DNA from: Planctomycetota bacterium
Lineage (GTDB): Bacteria > Planctomycetota > Planctomycetia > Planctomycetales > Planctomycetaceae
DNA length: 43,696 bases
Direction: 5' to 3'
Assembly: GCA_003671275.1 (NCBI GenBank)
Contig: QWPB01000163.1
Location: 1-43,696, forward strand
Shown here: one piece after another, positions 17,355 to 26,200 of the stretch
How the letters are laid out: each line of letters opens with the position of its first letter
How positions within the stretch are numbered: position 1 is the stretch's first letter
The notes under the pieces: model-generated
The model's database searches: none
Told to the model about the DNA's origin: nothing
What the model saw: only the letters and a program-made list of their open reading frames with translations
Position numbers and translations under genes: made by a program

Positions 17355-18407
17355 ATGGCGCTGCGTGTGGGCATCATCGGTGCGGGCGGTATCGCCGCAA
17401 AACTGCATCTGCCGGAACTGGTCTCCGTGGCTGGCATCGAAGTGACCGTCCTGGCGGGTCGCAAGCAAAGCCGCCTGGATACACTCTGCCGCAAGTTTCA
17501 GGTGCCCCGCTTTTCACACTCCTATGAAGAGGTGATCGCGGACCCGTCGATCGATGCGGTCGTCATTGCGTTGCCCCATCCACTGCACGTGAAATACGGC
17601 CTGATGGCCCTGGCTGCGGGAAAGCATGTGCATATGCAAAAGCCGCTCAGCACATCACTGGAGGAAGCCGAACAGTTTGTGCAGGCTGCGGAAAAGACCG
17701 ACAAAACCGTGCTGTGTCTGCCGTTTGTTGCGCGGCCGACGCTCCTCACCGCGCGGGACTGCATCGCGCGAGGAGAACTGGGGCGAATCTCGGCAGCCCA
17801 TGCCCGGTTCAGTCATGGCGGGCCCGAGGTGTACTACGCGACCATCCAGCAGATCCTGGAAGAAGAGACCGAAGAAGACCTGTGGTTCTTTGATGCTCAG
17901 CGGGCCGATGTGGGGGCGTTGTTCGACATGGGCGTTTACTCGGTGGCTCATCTGGTGTCACTGCTGGGGACGGTCCGCTCGGTAATGGCCCGCTGCTCGA
18001 CCGTCGACAAGCCGACCACACTGGAAGATACCGCCGCCGCGATTCTCGACTTCGAGTGCGGCGCGCTGGGCGTGGCCGAGACGGGATGGTGCGATGGAGC
18101 CCGCACCTATGGATTTGAAGTCCATGGAACGCAGGGCAAACTCGTCAATCCCCCCCTCACCTCGCACCTGATCAAGTACCGGCCCAGCACACTCGTGGAT
18201 GAGGACGGAGGTCTGATCCACGAGGCGGTAGACTGTTCGGGGCACGCAAACATCCACTCCCACCAGCACTGGTTCGACTGTATTCAGAATCGTCAGCAGC
18301 CTCCGCTGTCGAACGCCCGCTATGCCCGACACATCACTGAGATCCTGCTGGCGGCCCTGGAGTCATCCCGAACCAACCAGCTTGTGACCATTCGGTCCCG
18401 GGTGTGA
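17355..18407 (+). CDS. Gfo/Idh/MocA-family oxidoreductase
   Basis: NAD(P)-dependent sugar or cyclitol dehydrogenase of 350 residues. The N-terminal Rossmann domain has VGIIGAGGIAAKLHLPEL (GxGGxA near residue 9) and the region normally reading EKP is QKP here (HVHMQKPLS). The C-terminal domain contains FDMGVYSVAHLVSLLG, matching the family's D-x-G-x-Y/H-x(2,4)-H pattern. The E-to-Q change in EKP is a variation at a position contributing to cofactor geometry. A GAGG ribosome site precedes the ATG. No signal peptide or TAT motif, so it is cytoplasmic. The substrate is unknown; planctomycetes carry many paralogues. Confidence 0.9.
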   Translation: MALRVGIIGAGGIAAKLHLPELVSVAGIEVTVLAGRKQSRLDTLCRKFQVPRFSHSYEEVIADPSIDAVVIALPHPLHVKYGLMALAAGKHVHMQKPLSTSLEEAEQFVQAAEKTDKTVLCLPFVARPTLLTARDCIARGELGRISAAHARFSHGGPEVYYATIQQILEEETEEDLWFFDAQRADVGALFDMGVYSVAHLVSLLGTVRSVMARCSTVDKPTTLEDTAAAILDFECGALGVAETGWCDGARTYGFEVHGTQGKLVNPPLTSHLIKYRPSTLVDEDGGLIHEAVDCSGHANIHSHQHWFDCIQNRQQPPLSNARYARHITEILLAALESSRTNQLVTIRSRV

Positions 18408-18454
18408 TGAACGCCGATCCGGCGTCCATCTCCCGAGATGAATGAATCCCCGGT

Positions 18455-19366
18455 TCAGAATTCGCCCACGACTTCCCCCCCCTGGATCGTCCCCAGAGCC
18501 TGGTACAGCCCGACATCGATGTTCTCGCTGATGAAGCGAACATGTCCATCGGCCATCAGGAACTGCGTCCCTCCCACGTGGTAGCTGCTGAAGTCGTCCA
18601 GATGGGCCGAGGGATGATTCGGAGTGTGATCGATCGATCCCATCACCCGCTGGAACGCTTCTTCCCCTTCCGGAACCATCCCCACCCAAGTCGACCACCA
18701 GCCCAGATCGGCCCGGGTCTTGCGTTCGCCGACCATGAGCGTGCTGGTCGTTCCGTCCGTCAGGTCACGGATTCCCGTACGGCTGTTGTGGTAGCTCACC
18801 CCGTTGCCGCGGCACTGACCGTTGGCCAGAACGGGAGCTGTTCCCGGAGCATTCTCGCACCCATCCAGTTCATCCGTCCCGAATGCGGCGACGTAGTTGG
18901 CTGTCGCCAGTTCTGCGAGAATCGTTCCCGGACTCCCTTCTTCCTCGATGGACCACTTCGGAGCGGTCCCGGCATCACTGGGGCACAGGTAAGCCGGAAT
19001 CGAGGTGGTAATCAGCTGGGTGTTCGCCGGATCATGGATCGGCACGTTGAGATTGAAACGGTTGTAAAGCGGGGATTGATCGAGCTGTGGGAGGATCATC
19101 AACCCCCACCCCGCCCCACTGCCGCCCGCATGAGCCGACATTAACCCGGTCGTGCCGTCCACCGCGATCCAGCCGGGAGGAAAGACCCGAGATTGCTCGT
19201 GATAGTTGTGCAGAGCCAGACCGATCTGCTTGAGATTGTTCTTGCACTGGGTCCGACGAGCGGCTTCCCGGGCCTGCTGCACTGCGGGCAGCAGCAGCGC
19301 GATGAGAACGGCAATGATCGCAATCACCACCAACAGCTCAATGAGCGTAAATCCACGACGACGCAT
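18455..19366 (-). CDS. DUF1559 protein with type IV pilin-like N-terminus
   Basis: Planctomycete-typical DUF1559 (SBP_bac_10) protein of 303 residues. The prepilin signature [21 protein letters not shown] follows a short basic leader (MRRR), so it should be cleaved and methylated by a prepilin peptidase and assembled or anchored through its N-terminal helix. The next stretch [18 protein letters not shown] and the C-terminal [11 protein letters not shown] are family hallmarks. The ATG at 19366 begins the leader and follows GGGAG; an open extension to 19429 is not credible. Function is unknown; members occur in dozens of copies per planctomycete genome. Confidence 0.93.
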   Translation of the reverse strand: MRRRGFTLIELLVVIAIIAVLIALLLPAVQQAREAARRTQCKNNLKQIGLALHNYHEQSRVFPPGWIAVDGTTGLMSAHAGGSGAGWGLMILPQLDQSPLYNRFNLNVPIHDPANTQLITTSIPAYLCPSDAGTAPKWSIEEEGSPGTILAELATANYVAAFGTDELDGCENAPGTAPVLANGQCRGNGVSYHNSRTGIRDLTDGTTSTLMVGERKTRADLGWWSTWVGMVPEGEEAFQRVMGSIDHTPNHPSAHLDDFSSYHVGGTQFLMADGHVRFISENIDVGLYQALGTIQGGEVVGEF

Positions 19367-19656
19367 GATGAAATACTCCCGCCCTCGATCGAGGACGATT
19401 AGGAATGAGAAGATCCTGCGGATTGGCAAGCGCCATCTTCAGGAACAAAAAAGCCCAGGGACTTCGAAACCTCGTGAATGCGGGACGCCGAGGACACCCG
19501 CCGAGATCCCCCTAGAAAGCGTCTAAAAGGGGAGCGATCGCCGATAAAATCGGATCGTCGTGGTTTTCGAATCACCTCGGACCACGCAGGAAGAAACTCC
19601 TCGTGGCGGGTCAGTACAACCACAGCAACCAGCCGTTCGGTCGACCGTTCGTCCAG
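19367..19656. other. 290-bp leader/intergenic region upstream of DUF1559 gene
   Basis: No gene seen. It contains the perfect 12-base palindrome CCTCGATCGAGG at 19383-19394, 17 bases upstream of the DUF1559 start codon, and a smaller hairpin CCGAT/ATCGG near 19542-19554. The open frame 19399-19623 (minus) lacks coding character. On the minus strand a run of six T follows CCCTGGGC (19446-19458), but without a strong stem. Confidence 0.4.
19383..19394. promoter_or_regulatory. 12-bp perfect palindrome before the DUF1559 ribosome site
   Basis: CCTCGATCGAGG is its own reverse complement and lies just upstream of the GGGAG ribosome site of the DUF1559 gene. It could bind a dimeric regulator or form a small RNA hairpin. 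No copy was noticed elsewhere in the window, so regulatory meaning is only suggested. Confidence 0.3.
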
Positions 19657-20082
19657 CTATGCCCGCCGTGGGGCTGGCGGACCGCGCGGCTGGGCGACGC
19701 GGATCATTTCTGCCGCTTCAATGACAATCTCGACCGCAGTGACCTCGGATCGAATTTCGATCGAGAGCGGGAGATCGAACAGCCCTGCAATTGTCAGCGG
19801 GGTCTCGAAAAGACCACCGATCGAACAATGATCCGGGTCATGAATCGGGGCAGGTTCGGGCGGCTGCGGGTCTGGCTCAGGGGCCGGATGGTGCGGGCAG
19901 ACATGCCGATGCTCCTCATGCGAATGGCCTGCATGAAGGTGTGTATGACCGACCGTTCGATGGTCGGTACAGCCCGCATCCCCCAGCATCCAGTGCGTTC
20001 CGCCGTGCCCCAATAGCACCAGCCAAGCGTATCCTGAAAGGATCGCCCACCGGAGTATCGAGTGACGCGCGCGCAGCTGCAT
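19657..20082 (-). CDS. Small His-rich membrane-anchored protein
   Basis: Unassigned protein of about 141 residues. One hydrophobic segment (ILRWAILSGYAWLVLLG) leads to a His-rich stretch with many HxH patterns (VGHTHLHAGHSHEEHRHVCPHHP), a Pro-rich linker (APEPDPQPPEPAP) and HDPDHCSIGG, then a hydrophobic C-terminal half. The layout resembles small planctomycete proteins with metal-binding His/Cys stretches (compare DUF2946-like proteins), suggesting Cu, Ni or Zn binding outside the membrane; this is inference. The ATG at 20082 is favoured with GGTGAG upstream. It follows the small acidic ORF by 19 bases, so the two are probably co-transcribed with pyrB. Confidence 0.65.
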   Translation of the reverse strand: MQLRARHSILRWAILSGYAWLVLLGHGGTHWMLGDAGCTDHRTVGHTHLHAGHSHEEHRHVCPHHPAPEPDPQPPEPAPIHDPDHCSIGGLFETPLTIAGLFDLPLSIEIRSEVTAVEIVIEAAEMIRVAQPRGPPAPRRA

Positions 20083-20101
20083 GGGGTTCTCACCGAGTTC
20101 C

Positions 20102-20329
20102 CTATTCTTTATCGGCAGATTCTTCGGCGTCAACCGGGGAATCGAAAAAGTTCGCAAAACCCAAAGAATCGCAAGCCCTCTCCGGGGGCAGATCCCGTCT
20201 TTCCCAACTGTCCAGGCCCCGGAATGACTGCAGCCCGACTCGGAGTGCCGCGCTCAACTGTCCATTGAAAAACGAGGGATCGCGAAGCATCAACTGGCTC
20301 CGATTCCACCCCGCTCGGAGGTCACGCAC
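20102..20329 (-). CDS. Small acidic hypothetical protein (75 aa)
   Basis: Open frame between pyrB and the His-rich gene on the same strand, ending FDSPVDAEESADKE. A GTG at 20329 is chosen because GGGAG precedes it by 5 bases; a second GTG at 20335 lies inside that site. No membrane segment or recognised motif. Tight spacing to the following gene (19 bases) and consistent codon use support a real gene, but conservation was not tested. Confidence 0.45.
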   Translation of the reverse strand: MRDLRAGWNRSQLMLRDPSFFNGQLSAALRVGLQSFRGLDSWERRDLPPERACDSLGFANFFDSPVDAEESADKE

Positions 20330-20373
20330 CGTCACTCCCTGAATTCGGTCAATCCGCCGAACCGGGGGAGAGA

Positions 20374-21594
20374 TTACGGCGGGGCCAGCGGCTTGCGCTT
20401 GGTGTAATCCTCGTAATAGTCCGAAATCGCCCCATCCACATCAAAGATATGCGCCAGCAAAGCCGCGCGGGCCCACATCCCGTTGCGAGCCTGGCGGAAG
20501 TAGTGTGCCCGGGGATCACGATCAACCGCTGGCGGAATTTCGCCAAACTCCTTGTCGCGCGGAAACGGATGCAGGATCGCCGCGTACTCCTTCATCCGCT
20601 GGACCAGACTCCGAGTCAGCTTGTAGTTCGTGAAGTCGATCGCCGCGAAGTCCACCTTGTCCTGTGCCGAATTATGTTCCGTCTGGATGCGGGTCATATA
20701 CAGGCAATCGAGCTGTTCGATCACCGGCACCCCGCCAATCGGCGTTTCGAACGAATCAGCTTCAAGCACCCGCACGCCGCTGTCCATTAACAGCTGTTTC
20801 AGGTCATCTGGCATCGACAGGGAGGGATGCTTCGGGGCGATGAAGATCATGGTCATCTCCTGGTGCAGAGCCAGAAGCTGAGCCAGTGATCGCATGGTCC
20901 GACCCCGCCGAAGGTCGCCACAGAAGCCAATGATCTTGTGGTCGATTCCTCGCCGGACGTTGGGGTACTTGGACCGCATTTCGTCGTACTTGGACCATTG
21001 ACTCGAATCACGTTCGTGCCGAAATTCGAAGGCCCGCTGAATCGTATACATATCGAGCAGAGCCTGCGTCGGGTGCTCGTCCTTGCCCGAACCGGCGTTG
21101 ACAATCGGCACGCTGCGGCGGTCTTCCTGCTCCAGTTCATTCATCATGTAGGCACAACATTCCGCGAACTGCGAAACGGGGCTGCGCATGATGACCAGAT
21201 CGAAGTAGCTGCTGAACATGCGAATCGAATCGAGGGGGGACTCACCTTTCGATTCGGAAGAGGTGGCCGGGTCGCGGACCTCGTTGCAGGCGATCCCCAG
21301 AATCTGGCAGGCCGCCGAGAACGACAGGAACGTCCGCGTCGAAGGCTGTGAGAAGTACAGCATGGCCCGCTTATGCGACAGCAAACTGTTCAGGAAGCGG
21401 TGCCCTTCGCGGGACTTGGCAATCGTCCGGATACGGTCGGCGACCTTGCCCAGACGATCCAACAGGGGCAGGTTGAACTGCGAAGCAAACAAGACATGCC
21501 GCAGGCGTCCACCGTGCTGCAAATCGGGAATTTTCAAATTCAACGGGCGGCTCAGCCGCGACTCAAACTCCAAAAATCCCGGATCGATGTCCAT
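20374..21594 (-). CDS. pyrB: Aspartate carbamoyltransferase-like protein, long form
   Basis: Transcarbamoylase catalysing carbamoyl phosphate + L-aspartate to N-carbamoyl-aspartate, the first committed step of pyrimidine synthesis. The carbamoyl-phosphate loop FSQPSTRTF (STRT at 85-88) and HPTQALLD (174-181) are present, with ILHPFPRDKEFGEI and YFRQARNGMWARAALL near the C-terminus. At 406 residues it is about 90 longer than common PyrB (about 310): there is an N-terminal extension of some 30 residues and a charged insertion at about 192-217 (RHERDSSQWSKYDEMRSKYP). No pyrI or pyrC is adjacent. Some divergent transcarbamoylases use other acceptors, so aspartate is probable rather than certain. 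ATG 21594 has GAGAG upstream. Confidence 0.85.
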   Translation of the reverse strand: MDIDPGFLEFESRLSRPLNLKIPDLQHGGRLRHVLFASQFNLPLLDRLGKVADRIRTIAKSREGHRFLNSLLSHKRAMLYFSQPSTRTFLSFSAACQILGIACNEVRDPATSSESKGESPLDSIRMFSSYFDLVIMRSPVSQFAECCAYMMNELEQEDRRSVPIVNAGSGKDEHPTQALLDMYTIQRAFEFRHERDSSQWSKYDEMRSKYPNVRRGIDHKIIGFCGDLRRGRTMRSLAQLLALHQEMTMIFIAPKHPSLSMPDDLKQLLMDSGVRVLEADSFETPIGGVPVIEQLDCLYMTRIQTEHNSAQDKVDFAAIDFTNYKLTRSLVQRMKEYAAILHPFPRDKEFGEIPPAVDRDPRAHYFRQARNGMWARAALLAHIFDVDGAISDYYEDYTKRKPLAPP

Positions 21595-21899
21595 GGGTCT
21601 CTCAGGCAGGAAACAGGCGGTGCGGTGGCCTCGTACAGTCCGAAACGGGGGAGGCCGCACAGCCCGGCGGGCTCTGTGTGGAATGTATGAAGGTGCGAGA
21701 CTGATCGTCAAACGTCGGTCAGAGTTCTCCTGATCGAGGGGAAACCGGCATTCACCGACGATTGCGGCACATGGCGGATGGTCGCGCACTTAGAAACGGT
21801 AATGACCGTGGAGATCAAGAGGCCGACCTTGTTGAGGTTCCCGGTCCCGGTCATGATGGTCAACGGAATCTTCCCGCAGGCATGCCCCTCGGCGGACCC
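21595..21899. other. Divergent intergenic region between pyrB and the 21900 gene
   Basis: This 305-base gap holds the pyrB leader with the hairpin at 21620-21660 and a second small hairpin AGCCC/GGGCT (21661-21673). The half nearer the plus-strand gene shows no clear promoter. Open frames reading through it upstream of 21900 lack coding character. Confidence 0.4.
21620..21660 (-). promoter_or_regulatory. Hairpin in the pyrB leader (candidate attenuator or binding site)
   Basis: On the minus strand GTGCGGCCTC (21660-21651) pairs with GAGGCCACCGCAC (21632-21620), with a short bulge, enclosing an 18-base loop. It lies 26-66 bases upstream of the pyrB start codon. Pyrimidine genes are commonly controlled by leader RNA structures, which makes regulation plausible. 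There is no T run after the stem, so it is not itself an intrinsic terminator. Confidence 0.45.
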
Positions 21900-23027
21900 A
21901 TGGCACACGCATACACCCCCGGGCTACAGGTGATGGAGCGAACCCGCTTTCGAGCGGTGCGAACGCTGCCGATTTCCGGCCAGGTACTAAAACAGGTGGG
22001 CGACCGGGTATCGGCCCGCGATGTGGTCGCGGAAACCCTCCTGCCGGGAGATATCTTTCCCGTGAATCTGGCGAACCAGCTGGCCATCAACCCCGGGGAA
22101 GTTCCGGGTTGCCTGCTGAAGGATGTCGGGGACTCCATCCAGGAAGGGGAACTGCTGGCCCGATCACCCGGGATGTTCGGACTGTTTCAGGCGGAATGCC
22201 TGTCGAAACACACGGGCACTGTGGAATCGGTCTCCCGTGTGACCGGTCAGGCAATTCTGCGAGGGGCTCCCCTGCCCGTCCGTGTCTTGGGATATGTGGC
22301 GGGGGAAGTCGTCGAGATCGTGCCGAACGAAGGTGTGGTCGTCGAGACGGAAGCATGCCTGATTCAGGGGATTTTTGGCATTGGCGGTGAAGCCTATGGA
22401 GAGGTGGTTGTCGTCTGCAAACGTCCGGACGAAGACCTTTCCCCGGAAATGCTCCGCCCCGAACATCAGGGACGGGTCGTCGTGGGTGGCCGCCGGATTC
22501 TGGGAACCACCATCAACCGCGCACGAGAACTGGGGGTAACGGCTATCGTCGCCGGTGGAATCGACGATCAGGATCTGCGGGACATTCTGGGATACGACCT
22601 GGGCGTTGCCATCACCGGGACCGAGACCATGGGCATCACCGTCATTGTGACCGAGGGGTTCGGCGAAATTGCAATGGCCGATCGAACGTTCTCCCTGTTT
22701 CAACTGCACTCAGGGCAGCTGGCATCCGTCAACGGGGCCACACAAATCCGGGCGGGGGTCATCCGCCCCGAAGTGGTGATCCCCTTGCCATCCCGGACAG
22801 CCACCAACAAACAAGCGGCAGCTGTGGGGGGCGGAGTCCTGGACCTCGGAACCCCCGTGCGGATCATTCGTGATCCGCATTTTGGCGTTCTGGGGACTGT
22901 GTCCGCCCTGCCCTCGGAGCCGCACGTATTGCCCACCGGATCCAGGGCCCGCGTGCTGGAGGTCCTCAGCGCCGATGGCACACGGAGAATCATCCCGCGG
23001 GCGAATGTGGAAATTGTCTCCACCTAG
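21900..23027 (+). CDS. Conserved-type protein with lipoyl-like N-terminal and KOW-like C-terminal parts, function unknown
   Basis: Unassigned soluble protein of 375 residues starting MAHAYTPGLQV. The N-terminal half (about 20-175) shows repeated short beta-rich patterns with LPISGQVLKQVGDRVSARDVVAET and VGDSIQEGELLAR, like the swivelling lipoyl/biotinyl-type fold, but without the MKM lysine. The middle (about 190-290) alternates strands and helices with many Gly (VTAIVAGGIDDQDLRDILGY). The C-terminal 75 residues (TPVRIIRDPHFGVLGTV ... SRARVLEVL) resemble two KOW-type modules. The ATG at 21900 is preferred because this N-terminus looks family-like to me; the frame is open from 21762. It is divergent from pyrB with no operon partner. 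Confidence 0.75.
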   Translation: MAHAYTPGLQVMERTRFRAVRTLPISGQVLKQVGDRVSARDVVAETLLPGDIFPVNLANQLAINPGEVPGCLLKDVGDSIQEGELLARSPGMFGLFQAECLSKHTGTVESVSRVTGQAILRGAPLPVRVLGYVAGEVVEIVPNEGVVVETEACLIQGIFGIGGEAYGEVVVVCKRPDEDLSPEMLRPEHQGRVVVGGRRILGTTINRARELGVTAIVAGGIDDQDLRDILGYDLGVAITGTETMGITVIVTEGFGEIAMADRTFSLFQLHSGQLASVNGATQIRAGVIRPEVVIPLPSRTATNKQAAAVGGGVLDLGTPVRIIRDPHFGVLGTVSALPSEPHVLPTGSRARVLEVLSADGTRRIIPRANVEIVST

Positions 23028-23061
23028 GGCGAAATCGGATTGGATGTACCGGAAAGACCGA

Positions 23062-23104
23062 CAGGAATGCCGGCCCCACTGTTGCAGGGGCACAGACATT
23101 CCTG
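23062..23104. repeat. REP-like hairpin between convergent genes
   Basis: CAGGAATG (23062-23069) pairs with CATTCCTG (23097-23104), and inside it GGCCCC (23073-23078) faces AGGGGC (23086-23091). The element lies between the stop codons of the 21900 gene and ccsBA. Hairpins with the phrases ACAGGAATG and CACAGACATTCCTG appear repeatedly in planctomycete intergenic DNA by my recollection; a genome count is needed. No T run follows. Confidence 0.45.
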
Positions 23105-23230
23105 GCTGGGCGAACGGAAGACAGAATCTGCATCGGCCAAACGCCGGAGTTCCCCCTTGGATCGAGGACTGACGAGTAGTTCCCCCGGGTGGTTCCGGTC
23201 CGGAGGATTTCCGGGGGGACGCACGCGGGT

Positions 23231-26200
23231 TTACAGCATCCCTTCGGAGCCTTCGGACACTGAAGGCGATTCCGTGTTATCGCGGCGGAATGACCACCAT
23301 GCCTTCCTGGGCAGAACCGCCAGCAGGGCAATCACCAGCTGGGTTCCAGCGAATACCGCCAGACTAAACGCCCGGCCTTCGGTCACGCCGTAAGAGTGCA
23401 GACCAACGTTGAGTTCATTGACTCCGAAGAAGGACCAGCTCACGACGATATTGCCCAGTACGGCGAGCGAGGCCATGCCGCGTTCGCGAACCATCCCGCC
23501 CCAGCGAGCGTGCAACACCAGAGCGTTCCACAGCACAATGATCAGGGCCCCGTTTTCCTTGGGATCCCAGCCCCAGAAGCGGCCCCACGAATCATCGGCC
23601 CAGAGTCCGCCCAGCACGGTCCCCACAAAGCTGAAGAAGATCGCAAAACACAAGGTTCCATACATCATCGAGGCCAGTCGCTTGCGGTCCTCAACCCCCA
23701 GAGCCGGAGTCAGGATACCGCCCAGGATGTAGACCACGCCGATGAAACCCGCGACATAGGTCGTCGAGTATCCCAGCGAGATCGTGACCACATGCGTCGC
23801 CAGCCAGAACTGGGTATCCAGTACGGCTTGCAGCACCGCAAACGTGTCACCATCGGTCGTCAATCCATTGGCCACACGCAGACTCAGATAGCCCGCTACG
23901 CAAGCCAGCGTTGTCCCCAAGCCCTTCTTGAGAAACAGTTCCAGTACCAACCCAAACAGCGCAGCCCCTGCTCCAATGAAGACGGCTGCGGAGTACAAAT
24001 TCGTGACCGGCGGACGACCCGAAATGTAGATCCGGCCCGAAATCGCGACCACATGGAGACCAAAGGTCAACAACCCCAACGTCAGAGCGGCCAGATGAAT
24101 CGAACGCATTCCGCCCAGCACGTTGGCAATCCAGCCCAGTGCCACCAGGACGAAAGCCAGGACGTACAGCCAGGAGGCCAGATTCAATGGGCCCACACGG
24201 TTGAAGAAGTGCTCGAACGCCGTACGTTCGAGATCCAGCACGGCCCCGGATGACTTCACGGTCAACTGCTCCGGCGTCGCAGCGTGCAACATGGCCGTAT
24301 AGGCCATCACATGCTCGTTGAACTTGGCTGGATCATTCCGGCGGTAGGCCGCCAGCATGCCCTTCCAGTGATCGACCGCTGGCGAAGTTTTTCCGCTGAC
24401 ATCATTCTCGACCGCATTCACGGCGGCGGCTTCGATAAACGTCATCCAGTCCGACCGGGTGGGAAGAGGCAACCGGTCACCGGTCACTCCCAGATCCATT
24501 GGAACGACGATGGCGAACTGACCATCCCGCGAGAGTTTGGCCAACGCCCCCAGATAATCCCGAAGTTGAAAGAACATCGCCTGGGCCCCCTGCGGATCCG
24601 CCTGGATCTGCTCCATCGTCGGCATCGGCGGAGCCGGGAAGACAGTCGTCGGATCGGTGAACATGAGCCGGATCTTGTCGTAGTTGTTGACCTGCCGCTC
24701 CAGGGTCAGCAGCTTGCGCTGATACAGGTTCCGCAAATCGCTCTTGAGATCGCGAGCCTGTTGAATCTCCTTCTCCATTCCGATCAGCTTCTCACGAAAC
24801 TCACGGATCGCGTATCGGAACCGCTCGCGTTTTTCGAGCCCCAGGGCTTTTTGCAGTTCCAGGTTTTCGACACGGAATACCTGATGCTTATCCGCCGCAT
24901 CCGTGCTGACACCTTGTTCATCGGTGACGACATCCAGCAGCCAGCGAACTGCCGGGATGCCGGTCTTCGAGACCGGAGCGGCATCGGCTTTCTGGGCATC
25001 GGGCGCGGCGAGAGGCGGTTTCTCCGGGGAAGCCGGGGCCTCGGCAACCCCGACAGAGGCAGCGCTAATCGCATCCTTGTCACTAATGGAGAGCAGTGCG
25101 TTACGCGCCAGGCTGTCGATCGGCTGGGCCCGTCCTTCGTAGAAGATCGGGATATTCCCGAAGGCGGCATAATCAAACTCGGAATCCGATGCTTTGGTAC
25201 GGACAAACATCACCACGATGCCGCCGAATACCAGCACCGACAGACTGATTGCAATCGTGTTGCCAATGAACGCGTAGTGGTCCGTATCATCGTTCAATGA
25301 CAAGCCGGACTTCAGGAATCCCGGCTGGGCGACCCGGCTCAAGAATCGCAACAGCACCACCCCAAACTGAAACAGCATCCCGACTGCTGTAATCATGCAG
25401 GCCATGTACGGGATCATCCAGCCTTCGTTCTCCACGACTTGCAGGCTGGTAATCTCTCCATGCCCCTGACCACCGGGATCATAGTTACTCTGATAAAACG
25501 TAAAGCCCCCATAACGCAGGGGGTTGTTCATCCAGATGTGTACGTCTTCGAGCTTGGTGCCGTGAGATTTGTCGACCAGCGTCACGACCGAGCGGAAGTC
25601 CTTGGGCCGGTCCGTGCCCACGTAAACATTCTTCTGCACGTCTTTCAGCGTCAGGTGGAACGGGGTGTACGTCCGGCGGAATCGCAGTTCCAGCATGTAC
25701 GTTTTGCCGTTGTGCTGGATCGACTCCGGACGGGTCAGAATGGTGGTCACCAGATAGATGCCGACCTCTTTCCTGGTCTGGCGATCAATCACTCTCACGT
25801 AACCAGAGGGAGTGTCCACCTGCCCCGATGTGTCGGTTCCAACGCTGGTGGGAAGATCGACGATCCGGAAGGTCTGGCCCAACCCCGTAGTGGCCAGGTC
25901 CGGTTCCTTCGGTGCTTCCGCAGGCTGCCCGGGCCGAGACATCCGGAACTTCGCCACCTTGTTGTATAGATCCGAGTGTGGGTAGTAATCCAGCAGCTCG
26001 ATCGCAAACGGCAGCCGGGAATCATCAAACGCAGCGCCCTCGACCAGCATGCGCCCCGGAATGATGGTCTCGACATCTTCCTTCGCATCGGAAAGGTCGA
26101 TCACAGCAAGTTCCGAGCTGCGAATGTCGGTGGTGTAGGTCGCAGTGTGGCCCTCTTCAATCTGCATGCTGGCTTCCATCGTACCGGCATTCATACCGAC

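Noticed and set aside
19399-19623. Minus-strand open frame between the DUF1559 and His-rich genes
   Set aside because: No coding character or ribosome site, and the region better fits a leader.
24284-25300. Long open frame antisense to ccsBA (also 23396-24253 and 25976-26971)
   Set aside because: Composition is antisense-like (Arg, His, Gln and Asp rich), with no ribosome site, and it lies entirely inside the confidently identified ccsBA gene.
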